A stretch of DNA of 64,000 nucleotides from Saposhnikovia divaricata (lineage: Eukaryota; Streptophyta; Magnoliopsida; Apiales; Apiaceae), in contig CM071601.1 in the NCBI GenBank assembly GCA_036435485.1, forward strand, positions 188,702,939 through 188,766,938, given 5' to 3'. The notes below the pieces were generated by a model that saw nothing but the letters and a program-made list of their open reading frames with translations, was not told where the DNA came from and ran no database searches. The position numbers and the translations under genes were made by a program. This document shows, in pieces, positions 19,693-33,044 of this stretch; within the stretch, counting starts at the first letter, position 1, and each line of letters begins with the position of its first letter.

Positions 19693-22595
19693 TCAGCATG
19701 CATTGCAACTCTTCCTACAAGTCCCATAGTAATCAGGAGAGCCAATCATGAATACTGGATTTCTTTGGCACTCCCCAATTTCAGCCCACTTTGGACAGCT
19801 GTCATCTTCATCAGTGCATTCACTATCGTCTACTTGCAAATTGACCTTTAGAGGGGCAACAGCTTTTATACTGAAAAATTTGGCAGCACACCACATTTCA
19901 CCTTCAAGAACAGGACACCTAGAATGAGAACTAGTCCTGTCGGGAGATGCACTTAGGTGGAGATTAAAGAAAAGAATTGCATTTCCTTTAGTAGGTCTCA
20001 TGGCATTACTGCTTTTAGTACAATCAGACCAAATCATGTTCCTCACATGAGAATTTACTGACTGTGAATCCTGAAAAACAAAGATATTCACTTACAGTCG
20101 GCTTGAGCAAATAACAACAGACACATGATTGCTTACTTACATCTGATTCAGGAAAGAGGATTTGACCACCCTGACTGACATTTGAGAGATAGAATATAAC
20201 TGTTGCCATTATTTGCTCAGTAGGCAGCAACTTCAATTGATTACCAAAAAAGTCATATTTCTGTTTGTTATCTTCAGGTCCAAAATGCATAATATTCATG
20301 GGGTGGCTGTTCTCTAGATCACCAAAAACATTTAGCATTAACATAAGATACCATATAAGAAATAAACCACAAAAGATAAATTTAGTTTGGGAAGTGAAGA
20401 AGCATGTTGAGGGTAACACCTCTAGGTAGAAATGTCCAAGCTGAAATTCTTTCTTCAATCCTTGAGATAATCTCATCCTGAAAACCAGAAAAAAGTTGAC
20501 TTAGTACAACAATTTCATACAGTGAAAACCTTTATGGAACCTGTCTACTGTTTGGAAAAAGCTAAAAACTTTTTGTCGAATTTAAAGCGGGATAGAATCA
20601 GACTCCATTACTTCATCACAGTATTTTTGCTTCGCATTATTATGTGTTCAACAGGAGTTAACAACGCATTGAAAACAAATCTAAATTTCTTGTAATATGG
20701 TAAAAAACAGTTATTCACTTATTTGAATGATCAAATATACAAGCCATAATTTTCGAATATGTTTTATTCACATTATGATTTATGCCTGACATACTACTTC
20801 ATTAAGCAATACACACACACACACGCACTGCCACACACTCGGCTTTTAAAACAGTAGAATATACACAAATTAAAATACAATTGCTGTTTATAGCACATGC
20901 TCCCAATTAATGCAAGTAATTAGAGGAAATGAAATCATTCTTTGTAAGTGATGATATCAAAAAATTTGGACTTACTTTCTGCATATTATCGATGTAGGAG
21001 ACAAAATTTTCTTCCTTTCCATGCCCCTAAGCCAGCCAACACAAAGGATTTTTGAATTGTCACATATAGGTATACAACTCATAGTAGTCCAACAAAAGCA
21101 CTTCTAGAAAGGATTCAACAAAGTTCAGTACAATTTATAAGGAAATAAAAAAACGGATGAAGAGAATGTAAAGGGGATATATTTCTAGTACCAGTACAAT
21201 TAGATGATCACACTCCTCATCTGATAAAAAGCCTTTATATAGAAAGACCCTATGGCAAGAAAATAATGTCAATAGCATTTCAAAAAATTTGTTATAAGTT
21301 AAGAGTGTCAAAACTTTTTTTTTCCCCATGTAATAATGTACATGGAACAACAGCTCCTCCAAAGATAAACACGTGATTCTACATTAATTAGCAAAGTGAC
21401 TGAAGATGCACTTACAGCACACAACATTATCTACCAACACAAATAGAAGTAAAAGGTTCATGGTTGTACCTGACCTTGGTTGTGAAGAGAGTTGAACAGA
21501 TCGCGTTGGATTAACTTTGTTCGACTGAATTGGACCGGCTTGCTGTATAACAGTATCTTGGGTCGCCTCCTTGGTTCTTAGTTCCTTTCTACTACTGAAA
21601 TCAAAAATATATACAGTAAAATGGCTATCTCAACAGCAGTCCTACCACAATAAAGACATTTATCTCTTCATAATTATCAAAAGACAGCAACTCAGCAGGC
21701 ACTGGACACTTAAATTATAGACCTAAATTGTTATCAGCCGATTTTTACAAAAATTCAACCCAGATGTATAATAAAGAACATGTCTATCATATATCCAATA
21801 TAAGAACCAACTTGCTAAGCAGCATGAATTTGACAAATATATCAAGATTGCAACATATTGCAATAAATCTGATACAACTTAACCGTAGAAGCTAAATTTC
21901 GGCATTGTTTTCGCTTCTCCCATTGGGATCATAATCTTATTCCACAACAATCAAACCCTATTTCATATAGACAGAAAGTACTATAGTTTCCAAACATTTG
22001 AGGTTTTCTTATAGATTTTGGAAAGTTGCAAGTACAATTTCCCCAATAACTTCCTGATGGCTAATACCTATCAACATAACAGGCAGACCGTAAACATTAA
22101 CCTCCGAGTCATAAGAGCTTATTGCACTGAAATTACTGACAACATTGGTTGTTTGAGACCGCCTTTTAAATGATGCTCTTACGGAAAAAATACGAAAATA
22201 AAACCTCCATACGAAATACAATACGAGTCCACAGTACACAAATCACTAAACAATAACACCCCATATCGAAATGTCTCAGCAATTCAGCATTACATAATAT
22301 ACATTTATATCAAATATGTTCCAATTCAGACACTATAAGTATCCAATTATCTATACACAAACACATAGCATACATTAAAAATGTACCATATCAAGAATAC
22401 TAAAGAATGTATCAACAAACAGTAAAAACTTGTAAAAGGGCAGTAATAAAAAAACAAAATAAACAATAATAATATATCAAAGGGTACAAAAATGCAATGA
22501 AATAGAAAGATTGGGGAAGCTTACGTTTCTGCAAGAAGAATGGAGAAAGAAGATATCAGGATGAGGAGAAGACAAATTGAGAGATGGGTCGCCAT
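19693..22595 (-). CDS. P4H12: Prolyl 4-hydroxylase-like protein with ShKT domain (P4H12-type, atypical active site)
   Basis: Exons, high to low: 22525-22595, 21475-21594, 21192-21249, 20976-21026, 20420-20477, 20141-20313, 19693-20070; phases join to 302 residues. A signal peptide (1-22, Leu/Ile rich) points to ER entry. The 2-oxoglutarate/Fe(II) fold is recognisable from VFLYKGFLSDEECDHLI to the ShKT domain (262-302, six Cys). Typical plant P4Hs hydroxylate proline in extensins and arabinogalactan proteins. Here the usual His-x-Asp iron motif is replaced around residues 136-145 (KQKYDFFGNQ); the distal His is present (H226), but the Lys that binds 2-oxoglutarate is Met (M236). I recall Arabidopsis P4H12 having the same kind of change, so this is a lineage trait, not a recent break. 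Enzyme activity is doubtful. Confidence 0.85.
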
Positions 22596-22897
22596 GGAAA
22601 GATTCAACAACCTCACATATACATACGTATATACATACAGATCAGAGCTAATGCCAAAGAGTGATCACAGCATAGCATCCAAAAGAATATAAAGTGACCA
22701 TGGTTATTTTATTTTATGAAACGAGGAAAGTACAGTGATCTATAATTATTTTAGTTAGAGCCCTAAATAATGTTTTAAAAAACTAACTGCATTTAATGTT
22801 TTTTTAAATACAAATTATATTTATTACTATTATTTATTTAATAGACACCCAATTGTTGATTTTTAATTTAATTTTTTTATGAGGAACTGTTCCTGAT
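22596..22897. promoter_or_regulatory. Upstream region of the P4H-like gene
   Basis: About 300 AT-rich bases upstream of the minus-strand start at 22595. I see no clear TATA box that I can defend. The repeat at 22898 marks the outer limit. Confidence 0.3.
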
Positions 22898-23442
22898 TAG
22901 GGTTGGCAATCAGCCCGGATTGGATCGGGTTTGCCAAAATCCAAATCCAAATCCGATTTTTTGAATAAAACCCGAACCCGACCTGAACCCGAAAAATACC
23001 CGAAAATTGAAACCCGAACCCGATCCAATAGATTTCGGGTATACCCGAAACCCGAAAATTTTTGGATTTGGATATACCCGAAATCCGAAATCCGAAAACC
23101 CGAAATTTTCAATCAAGTTTTATATAACACACACTTTAATATTTTATACATTATAAAATGTATTATTTATATTATATAAATAAATTATATTTTGTGCATT
23201 AATTTTAATATTTAATTTTGTTATAAAATTTTATATATAATCAATTTTTAAATGAATTTAAATCATTAAAATAACCAAATAGATTTGATATGAAATACAT
23301 CTTAAACACTTAGAGTCTAAAATTGTTTTAATATTTCGGTTTTAATAATACAAGGTTATTTGTTATATGATGCACCAATGACTTTTACATAAAATGTATT
23401 ACATTATGAAATATATTATAGTATAAATTATATATATATATA

Positions 23443-23765
23443 GAGTTGCACTCCATAGCAAAACCTTATATAACAAACAATAAAGAACACCTCATATCTA
23501 ATATAATTTAAGAGTTCCGTTATAGCACCCAATACAAAAAGTTGTTATTTTTTACCCTCTATTTGAAAATTTACTGTTCATTGATGACGTCATCAGTGAC
23601 GTCATCAGTGAACAGTAATTTTCAATTTTTTTTTTGCAGACTTGATAGAGTGTAAAAAAATAACAACTTTTTGTATTGGGTGCCCCTGGCAGGGCCAAAG
23701 GATCTAATAGATCTAAGGTGTTCTTTGTTGTTTGTTATATAAGAGTGTTCTGTATGGAGCAAAGT

Positions 23766-23767
<2 letters not shown>
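23443..23767 (+). mobile_element. (TA)n-bounded hairpin element A
   Basis: A long imperfect inverted repeat. The left arm has CTCCATAGCAAAACCTTATA and the right arm, on the other strand, CTCCATACAGAACACTCTTATA. Its centre is TTCATTGATGACGTCATCAG flanked by TTACTG and CAGTAA. One arm carries the GC-rich tag GTGCCCCTGGCAGGGCCA. It is flanked by (TA)n on both sides (about 23431-23442 and 23768-23843). It has no ORF. Element D at 33054 is the same family in reverse orientation. Confidence 0.75.
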
Positions 23768-23843
<76 letters not shown>

Positions 23844-23845
<2 letters not shown>

Positions 23846-24220
23846 ATCTTGTTCTAATAGAGACTAACTTAGAATAGAAACTAGAAACTAAACCTAAATT
23901 AAATATTTCAAGCTAATCTAATGACCAAATTAGGGGTACTCCAATACAAAAAACGTTTAAAATTATTGTCTCTATTCAACAAAAATATAAAAAAAATAAA
24001 AAAAAATTTAAAAAAAAGTTACTGTTTACGTGGCACGTGAACAGTAACTTTTTTTAAAATTTTTTTATTTTTTTTTATATTTTTGTTGAATAGAGCCAAG
24101 AATTTTAAACGTTTTTTTGTGAAGGTGCCCCTAGCGGGGTCATTAAAATAAATGAAATATAATTTATTTAGTGTAGGTTTCTAGTTTCTATTCTAATGTT
24201 GGTTTCTATTTGAACGCTAG

Positions 24221-24222
<2 letters not shown>
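23844..24222 (+). mobile_element. (TA)n-bounded hairpin element B
   Basis: The arms pair over most of their length: left AGAATAGAAACTAGAAACTA, and the same sequence reversed at the right end. The centre is TTACGTGGCACGTGAA, bounded by GTTACTG and CAGTAAC. One arm has the tag GTGCCCCTAGCGGGGTCATT; the other arm has a degraded version (TAATGACCAAATTAGGGGTA). (TA)n tracts flank it at 23768-23843 and 24223-24280. Confidence 0.75.
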
Positions 24223-24280
<58 letters not shown>

Positions 24281-24283
<3 letters not shown>

Positions 24284-24636
24284 AACTTTTTATATAGGAA
24301 ACTTAGAGAACTTCATCTACACGGTTGATTAATTCATTCTTAAATTCATTTTAGAATTCATCTGACTTGTCTTTGGGGTCCACAAATTTTATTTTATTTT
24401 TTGATACAAAAAATATATTTTTAATATATTTTTTTATATATACCATTTTTTGTATATTTTTTAAACAATTTCCATAATTTTTTTTTGAAGTTTTTTTTTT
24501 GGGTTTGTTAATGTGTGTGAGTGTCTATGTTTATTATATGAGGGGCCCCTGGCGGGGCCATTAGATCATAAATCTATAGGTTAAATGGGGAGTTCTCTAA
24601 GTTCTCTTTGTAAGGGGGTTCTCTTTTGAGCATGAG

Positions 24637-24638
<2 letters not shown>
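24281..24638 (+). mobile_element. (TA)n-bounded hairpin element C
   Basis: The ends share a TTAGAGAACT repeat (near 24302-24311 and, reversed, near 24591-24605). It carries the tag GGGCCCCTGGCGGGGCCATT at 24543-24562. The interior is T-rich with a weaker hairpin than A and B. (TA)n flanks it at 24223-24280 and 24639-24670. Confidence 0.65.
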
Positions 24639-24673
<35 letters not shown>

Positions 24674-24843
24674 GGGTGTTTTTTCGGGTTTCGGTTCGGA
24701 TCAAGTTTGGATCGGTTTTCGGGTTTCGGATCGGGTTTCATAATATCCAAATCCAAATCCAAAAAATCGGATTCGGTTATCCAAAATTTCGAGTTTCGGA
24801 TCGGATATCCGTCGAATCGGGTATCTTTTCTTGTTATGGAAGA

Positions 24844-25396
24844 ATTACCTGAAATTGTACTGGTTTGACAGAACACAGAAGGAGAATTGTTATTATGTAA
24901 AATAAAAAAGGTACACATTTTTAATGCTTTCCTGCTTTAAAAAAAAAAAATTCTTTCGAATCTCACTGCATTATTAGCAGGATATTTTGTATATGCCCGA
25001 ATTCAAAGAAAAAGAAAATACAATGTGCGCCATACAAATTGCAAGAAACTAACTTTCATCTTTCATTTTCTCAACTATCCTAATTCCTAAGCAATCATAT
25101 TCTTTCTACTAAAAAATCGACACATCCCAACACTGCCTCTCCAAAATAACAAAAAGTAGCATCAGAGTACATATAGTCAAAAAGGATCCAACTCTACCTT
25201 AACAGAATAATTAACATAATGAATCCAAAGGTTGGCAAGTCTGCAACTTACATGTTCACTTTTCAAATATATGGCACCTGTACAAATTGAGCTCAACTAA
25301 CTACGCCTGCAATCCTAAATTGTCCATGGTCTATCGTATATATAGAATGAATGATTTGTACAAATGTACTTGTAGTTATCGTATTGCATATACATG
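24844..25396. other. Intergenic, no supported gene
   Basis: AT-rich DNA between the repeat and the 3' end of the lipase-like gene; it should include that gene's 3' UTR. Nothing else is recognisable. Confidence 0.4.
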
Positions 25397-28300
25397 TTAA
25401 TCCTCGGGGCAAGATTTTTTTTTCAGTACCATGTTACCAGACTCTGTCTTTTCAAACAAGCGTTCTGTTAACTCGTCCCAACTTTCCTTCGCCTTGCTAT
25501 TTTTGAATGATCCACTCGATGAATCTCCACTTGAGATGTTTGAGCTCTCCCCGACTTCCTGCTCTTTAAAGGTTCCATATCTAGAAGGCGAAAAAGCTTG
25601 GGGTACGGCCAATGTAACAGCTTTCTGCAGTGCAGCCTTGTACTCTTTGCTATGTTCTTTGTCCAAAGTTTTTTGTCGTTCCATTTTTTGTTTTACTGGA
25701 ATCTCCATAATAGGATCTTGCTCTAGCATTATCTGGATAATAGTAAAATTTATTAAACAACGTACTTTATACACAGTGATCCGATACTGAACTACTGAAC
25801 TCTATTTTTGCAAGCAACAATACATGGCTGTGAACAATGACAAGCAGATCATCTTCTAATAGTGTTCTAACATAAATAATCACTTTCATTGTAGAAAGGA
25901 GTACTGCTTCTATATATCAATCGTTGTCAAAAAGACATTCTTGCACAAGACTTGCATAAGAGAAATTCACATTACAGATCTTTCTCAACCTTCAGATTTA
26001 AGAATGAAACTAAAATTCTCAATCTCGTTACTCTGAGTGTGTGTACTGCAGGGTATACCTACGTGCATCAAGCATTAATGGAAGCTGGACCTCACATACT
26101 TAGCTGAATAGGCACATATATTAGTTAAGGGGGAAATGATCAGAAAAGGAGCTGAGGTAATATATTTTGCCTTCGCAAAATCAGCCACGTAAAGTAAGGA
26201 ATGCTAACTTACGTCCAGAGCTCTTTTAGCTTCTCTCTCAATCCAAATAATGGCATGGTCAGAAGTAGCATTACAGGAAAGGACTATGTGTTCAAATCTT
26301 CCATCTACAGGTACTGCTGTCCTCACAACTGGCGGGAACCTTCCACATCTACAAAATTAGAATGTACATGGAACATTCAGATTTCAAACTATTCATTTGT
26401 GAAAACATGACAACAGACTCTTACTGCAGTGTGAAAATTAGTCAGTCAGTTTGGTGAACATCCAAAGACATCAACCAACTTGTCAAATATATATCCATGT
26501 GAGGTGTGCTTGTTAATAAAGAACAATGACAATTGACAATTTTATGATTTGGTAGAAGATCACATAACACAAGTCACACATGTGCTTTCTAAAAGTTAAA
26601 TGCATTTGAACTCACCATTATACATGGGGAATTTTTTTTTTTATTTTCTGAAGTCTTCATATTAAAGATTTACTTTAGTCCAAATTCATGCCAAGCAGAT
26701 ACTTGTAACTAAATAATGGCATAACAATGAAATTATGATATTGACCTAGGAGAAATTATGTTACTGTACTAGAATCAAACTGAAAGTGGACTCTATTTCC
26801 TAGAAAAAAAACTAATTACAAATAGGATCCTTTCATGCTATGCAAAAACAACCTTCAACATATCCAAGAAATGGCAGCATGAAGAATATGCTCTTGAACG
26901 TATGTTAAGAGTGTTAGATTTAAGTTCTCTGTTTTAACAGAATATCTGGTAATTAACAATCCATTGACTTAGTGTACATTAAGTCATTGCTTAATTACTG
27001 CACTTGTATATATACCTAAAGGGCTTTCGCTCAACTATGTGGTAGAAGCGACCAGGTGCATACAGCCTCCTAGGATCTCTGATCATCCTCTCCTCTGATA
27101 TGCATGTATCTCTCATGCACCTTAGGCATAGTATGCATGGCAAACTGTCAAAAGGAAATATAAGACTTGCAATAAACCTCAAGAAAGTTGAAGGAAGAAA
27201 CAATAGAAACATTGTTTATATAACTAGAATGCCAATTTTATGCTAACTTCAGTACACAACACCTAAAGATATTAATTAGCAAAAGAAAACAAAAAAACTT
27301 ATATGCATCAACATGTCTTTTAACAAGTTTTCCACGATTAAAAGAGTAACGTAAATCAGTTGAGCAGAAAAACTAAGTACGAATTAATCTTGCTTGTGCA
27401 AGAGTATCGTATAACTTTAGGATCCTGATAACAGCAGTAGATACCAAGAAGAATTTGTATTTTACCAGAAAAGTGACGTGAATATGTCTTCCAAGGGGGT
27501 GGCTGTCCGTGGCAAAAAGTCATCCTGCTTTCAGCAAATATAAGCCAACATTAAGGTGCTATATGCAAAACACTGACATATTGATCACAACTTCATTAAA
27601 GAAGCTGTCTAATGAAAAATTGGGAACTGAAATATCTTATGCAGTCCAATAACAAGCATATTACTGAAAGTATGCATTTGTCTGTTTTCTAGTGTCCTTC
27701 CCACTTAAATAAGTTTTTATCCACAATGGTTTAAAGATAAATGAAATTTGGCATGTTAGGTATTTCAAATGATCATTGAAAACATTAAAAAGGAAAAAGA
27801 TGCAAGTTCGTAAAATTTGGTAATCGAACTCTTGACTAAATCTCCATACTTGATCCCTACAAATTTAATCATACTAGAGACTAGAGTATATATCTTTGAT
27901 CTCAAAGAACCAAAAAAATTGTCTTTGATGAGATGAGTATATATACTTAAGCTTACAGAACTATTACTGAACTAGCTCTGCTAAAATCCTCAAGCTGAAA
28001 TATTGAACAGTACTACAACACAGATAACTAGATAATAGTATACATTACAGAAAGAGCTATGGAGAAGCAACAAGTCATATAAGACTAAAAGTTTAAATAA
28101 CTAATTGAAAGATGTGCAAACAGTATTGTTAAAGATATCAATATGATCCAGTTAAGCTTTTCTCTTAACATCTTGAGGTTTTAAAAGTGCTGGTAACTTA
28201 ACATGGTTCCTTTCAACCGAAAAATGGACTTTCTAGTGATAGGTAGTGTTACAGATATCATATGATCCAATTAAGCCATCCTCCTAACACCTTCAGGTTT

Positions 28301-29097
28301 TAGAAAAGCTGGTAACTTAACAAGTTGAAAGCTAAAACAAAACAAAGAGAAGGTACAGATGAGACCTGCAACAAAAATAAGAAATCACTTGCCTGTAGCA
28401 CAATCGAATTGATAACGTCTGCATATCTCACTGCCAAATTTAGAGACATACATCGGGCAGGAGCAATAGCATAGCATCTGACCCTCTTCCTGGATATATT
28501 ACCCAATCTTTCAAGATTTTGTACTACCACCAAGGCCAATAATGCTGCAACACCAGAGCCGAGTGAATGCCCCGTGAAAGTCAAAGTATAATTTGAGTGT
28601 TTCTCCATTAATACCTTTAAAGTGTCACCCTCTGCATCCAAAACTAAATCAGCTGCTTTTAGTAGTCCATTATGAACATAACCACCATCAAATTGCCTTT
28701 TACCTAACTTATTATCCAAGAGTACTGCAAAATCGCTCTCCTTTGCCAAATTAAGTCCCCTGATGGCAATAACAATGTCAACATGGGCATGATCAAGATA
28801 CAAAATATATGGTGGGCAGTGCCCAAAGGTATCTTCATAAGTTCTTTTCAGAATTAACCAGTCTGGATCAATCCCATAACCTCCAGGAGGTTCCCTCACT
28901 GGGTTCCTAATATCGTCTTCATAAATGGCTAGTATGTACCGACATAGTCTAGGCACCGGCTCAAATTCTTGGGCACTGGCTAGGCCCCAAGTCTCACTGT
29001 CATGACCTGCAGTGTGAAGACAACGTTTCCATGCCCAACTGGCACACGCCAGACAATAAACACACTCAAGGAGAGGGAGGCCACATATAATGGACAT
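25397..29097 (-). CDS. Lipase class 3 family protein, calmodulin-binding heat-shock-protein-like
   Basis: Exons, high to low: 28393-29097, 27466-27524, 27016-27144, 26213-26348, 25397-25732; they join to 454 residues, close to the family's usual 450-470. An alpha/beta-hydrolase core carries the nucleophile motif GHSLG at 176-180 (Ser178) after a conserved DIVIAIRG strand. The N terminus resembles a lipase-3 N-terminal extension and is Cys/Trp rich with a hydrophobic start. Cysteine-rich CLPCILCLRC follows in exon 3. The tail is charged and Ser rich. Relatives are annotated as triacylglycerol-lipase-like or calmodulin-binding proteins, and the substrate is not known to me. Intron 1 starts with a GC donor (CTACAG|GCAAGT), supported because the next exon continues a conserved stretch, DDFLPRTATPLEDIF. 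Confidence 0.87.
28135..28321. repeat. Diverged direct repeat in lipase-like intron 1
   Basis: Two related stretches of about 68 bases (28135-28202 and 28254-28321) share ATATCA, GATCCA(A/G)TTAAGC and GCTGGTAACTTAACA. They lie about 119 bases apart and may be a partial duplication or remnants of one MITE. Confidence 0.6.
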
Positions 29098-30467
29098 TTT
29101 AGGTTGGAATTATTGTTTCTAAGATCAGGGAGAAGAGATTTCTCGGAATATAGAGATTAACAAGAGTAGCTCTCAAGTTGGGCAACATGGATGTATAGGC
29201 TGATCTAACATGCAGATATTGGGAATACATTTATGATACCAAAATTGAATTGGGTACTCAAAACTGCGGTGTTAAGTAACCAGATTGGTAATCAATTCAA
29301 CAAAATCTAGATTGGTAATCAGTTCAACAAAATCTTAACAGAATGATAACCATGTATTTACATAAGTTTCAAATTCTACAGCAAGTCATCTATAAAATAC
29401 AAACATCCAAAATTCACTGTAAAAATATACATGATTCACTCAAGATAAATATACGATGCTCTATAGAATCTGAACATAATATATTATTCCAATTCACAGG
29501 TGCAGGATTCACTGCAAAAAAATAAACTATATGAGTACAGATAATATTCACTTGTTTGCACTTTGTAGGCTGAATTAGTTTGTATTCAGACACATTCCTA
29601 AAAGGTTAACTTCAAACTAGTGAACGCAAGTGTATCATGCATGAAATAAAGATCAGGAAAAGTCCAGAGTTGTTGAAATTGAACGGATTGCTGTATAGTC
29701 GAGGTGGAATCCTGAGTGAGGATTTAAGTTGAAGGAATATATACGATGTGAGATCGATCGAAAAGATAAGAAACAACAGTGTGTGTGAAAAGAGGGAGAA
29801 ATAGCTTGGTTACAAGTCAACTCTAAACCCAACCAGGAGTACCAATTATGTATATTAATCTTCTGTAGAATAGTAGCTAGCTAGCTACATATTCATAATA
29901 TGTTCAACAGAGTGTCGACAAGACACAAATTATTATAAACCAGAGTTGGTGCATGGCTCAAGCTTGCACTAAAAAATTCACTAGATAGCACAAACTTAGA
30001 CGTCATGTGCACTACTAATATTCCGTAACAAAAAAAATTAGCAGTAGGATCCTGTGCTAAAATTAATTATTACAGTATGTATTAAGGAGCTATTAAAATA
30101 CTGCTACCTTGACCTTTTTCAAACGTACATGATTAAAATTTAAAAGCATATAGAACCTGCATAATAACAATTTATATTAGCAAAAATTATTATCAGAACA
30201 GAGTACCTTTAAGCATTTATTTCCTATAACCATTACATTGTTTGTTCAACAAAGACACGCCAACGCCAGTTACTCTAGACCCCCTGGACTGTAGGATACA
30301 GTGTGTACAACACAATTAACCACAAGCAGGTAACTGAAGTATACTTGGGCATTATCATCAAGGTTACAGGGAAAAATAACACAAGTATATATAGAAGTAC
30401 ATATTTAGAACTAGGCAAAATCGGATTGTTGGAAAACCACTCTAGAAGAAGAGGATACGAGAAATTT
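29098..30467. other. Intergenic between lipase-like and SLH genes
   Basis: Upstream of the lipase-like start on the left; 3' flank of the SLH gene on the right. Short open frames here show no motif. I see no repeat with clear ends. Confidence 0.4.
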
Positions 30468-31934
30468 TCAGGTCTTGAACTTTTGTGTAAGTTTCTCAAC
30501 TCCATCCCTGCAATCTCCTGCAACACGTTTTGCCCCTTCCTTGGCATTTGAAATGAACTCGCTTGAATTCTGTTGGAACTCCTGTAAAGACCCCGCTACT
30601 TTGGACACCGCAGCATCTTTTAGCTCTACACTGCTGCCCCTTGTCTTCACTATCCACTCCTTTAAGACGGATATCAACACAAGTATCTTTTGTATGACCT
30701 TGTCAATTGTCTCTTTAGATCTCCCTTTTAAATCAAACGCCAGTGCCTTAAGCTTATCCACCAAGCTTTCAGCTCTGCTAACGGTTCCTTCAACTGATGT
30801 TTCAGTTCCAGCATTGACCCAAGCAACCCCAGCATTGGCCTCGTCATTGAGGTCATCATCTACAATGACTTTTATGCCACGCCTCTCCCAGCGATCTCTA
30901 GCCTCTTCTAGCACCTTAGCTTGATCTCTTGCTCTTTTCGCTTCATCTTCGGCCCAACCCCTGCATGACGGATTGTTGAATTGTAAATTAAAGCAGGTAT
31001 ACAAACAGCAAAGCTAAAAAGGGGTTGATATGTAAGGTAACCAGAGGCATGTTACCTTTCCAACAGGCTAAAAGTAACAGCTTTGACAGATAAAATAGAT
31101 TCAACATTTACAAAAGTTAAAGGTAACCAGAGGCATGCTAGCACTGAGTTCATTATGTAGCCAATCACTACAACCTCTATGGGCTAATGCTTGGTTAATT
31201 TGACATGTGCAGGAATTCACACTCTATGGGCTAATGCTTGGTTAATTTGACTTGTGCAGGCATTCACACTTCACAGTTAGTGCTAACATGTTTTATTCAT
31301 GACCTTGTTCACACCAAGAGACCAGCACTTAAAATATATAATTAATCACTTTTCCTGTGTCTAAACTGCATACCTGGCCATAGCCAAAGCCTTTCGCTCC
31401 ACTTCCAGTTCATGTTGTAGCCGGGCAATCTCCTGATTTTCCATTTCCGTATCCTTCCGCAGCTTAATTATCCTTTCCTTTTCATAAGATACTTCCACTT
31501 GGTCACTCATCAGGCTCTGCAACTGCTCTTCAACCTCACGCCTTAACCTTGACATTATTTCCATTTCTGAATCAACAGCAGCACGTTCCTTCAACAACGC
31601 AACGTTTCTTTCCTCTCTCTCAGCTCTTAATTTCTGCAGTTCTGCCCTTGCTTCTTCAGCCAATTTCTCCACAGCATCGACCTTTTCCCTTTCTAGTAAA
31701 AGCTCTTTCTCGTAACTAGCATTGACATCCCTCTCCACTTGATCTACTAGTGCACTGTGTGCGGCAACAGCATTTTCTGCCATAGACTCTGCTTCAATAC
31801 GTGCAAGTTCTTCACTTACTATGTCTGATGCCTCGCCAGTAGCAAGGGCGATAGCAGCCTGAGCTTTTGTAACTGGTTTATCAGGCTGAAATAGTCTTGT
31901 ATAACCTGTCAGAAATAAATAAATAAATAAATAA

Positions 31935-31977
<43 letters not shown>

Positions 31978-32989
31978 AAAATCTTGTAAGAATGAAATAT
32001 ACCGAAGACACAGTTAAGTACGCATGAAACTAACCGAATGCAAGGGTTACTATTCCTTGCTCTCCTGCTGACAAGTCAGCAACTAGTGCAGGACATGCAT
32101 CCGGGTCAATCTTATCTATGTCTATAAACCCAGAAACTTGTTGGAGAATCTGGTCAAGCACAGAGCATTTCACTCTTAAACTTTATCATAAAGGTCTAAT
32201 ATAAACGACCGATGCAATTAAATGGTTATTGAACTTAAAATACCTTCTTGTCAGCTATCGGAAGCTGTCTTTTCTCAAGAGATATCTTCCAAGTCACAAG
32301 GTCCTGACGAGACAAGGGACTGGAGAAAGAGATGTCAATATTTTAAAAGAGAGATATTAAACAATGAAATAAGTCATACAAAACACCACCAATATTTGTA
32401 AAATGCAGCAACAAAATTTCACAAATGTTTATGTAATATACAATCATTAAAAAACAAACACAAAACACATCCCATTATTTACATCTGGTAAATTAATTTT
32501 TTTCGTTTTATTAATATGTAACATTTATTTAATGCAAGGTTAAAATATTTTTGGACAGATGGACTAGCAACATTTACATCTGGTAAATTAATATTTTGTG
32601 GATTTAATAATATGTAACATTTATTTAGTGCAAGGTTAAATATTTTTGGACAGATGGACTAGGGTGATAATTAAAGAAATACCTTGTGTAATTCCCACAT
32701 GTATGCTTTTTCTTTTTATTCTTGTTACTATTAGGAGTTGAAGAAACTTCCCACAATTTATCCGGGAAGATTGCATATTTACAATTGTAAGTCAAAACAT
32801 TACCCGGGCTAAATGACATTTGGAGCTCAACTTTAAGACTAGACACACATGACTTAATGTTTAATACGTAATGTGTGATTCTACAGCTGACAATATGGAC
32901 AATTTGGACCCTCTGAATGACAAAATAAGGATTTTACTGAATATCATGGGGCAAGGAAAGGGTCAAGGACACAATGGATCTAGAAAGGA

Positions 32990-33044
<55 letters not shown>

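Larger units (their letters stand above)
22898..24843 (-). mobile_element. hAT-like repeat with CCCGAA-rich ends, interrupted by three hairpin elements
   Basis: The left end TAGGGTTGGCAATC and the 200 bases after it match, in reverse complement, the right end of the repeat at 40356-41894. The stretch 24671-24840 matches the reverse complement of that repeat's left end (shared TTTCATAATATCCAAATCC). So both ends of the same family are present, in opposite orientation, with the middle replaced by three (TA)n-bounded elements (23443-24638). The right terminus has decayed (TGTTATGGA in place of TGTCATCCC), so no target duplication can be shown. Confidence 0.6.
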
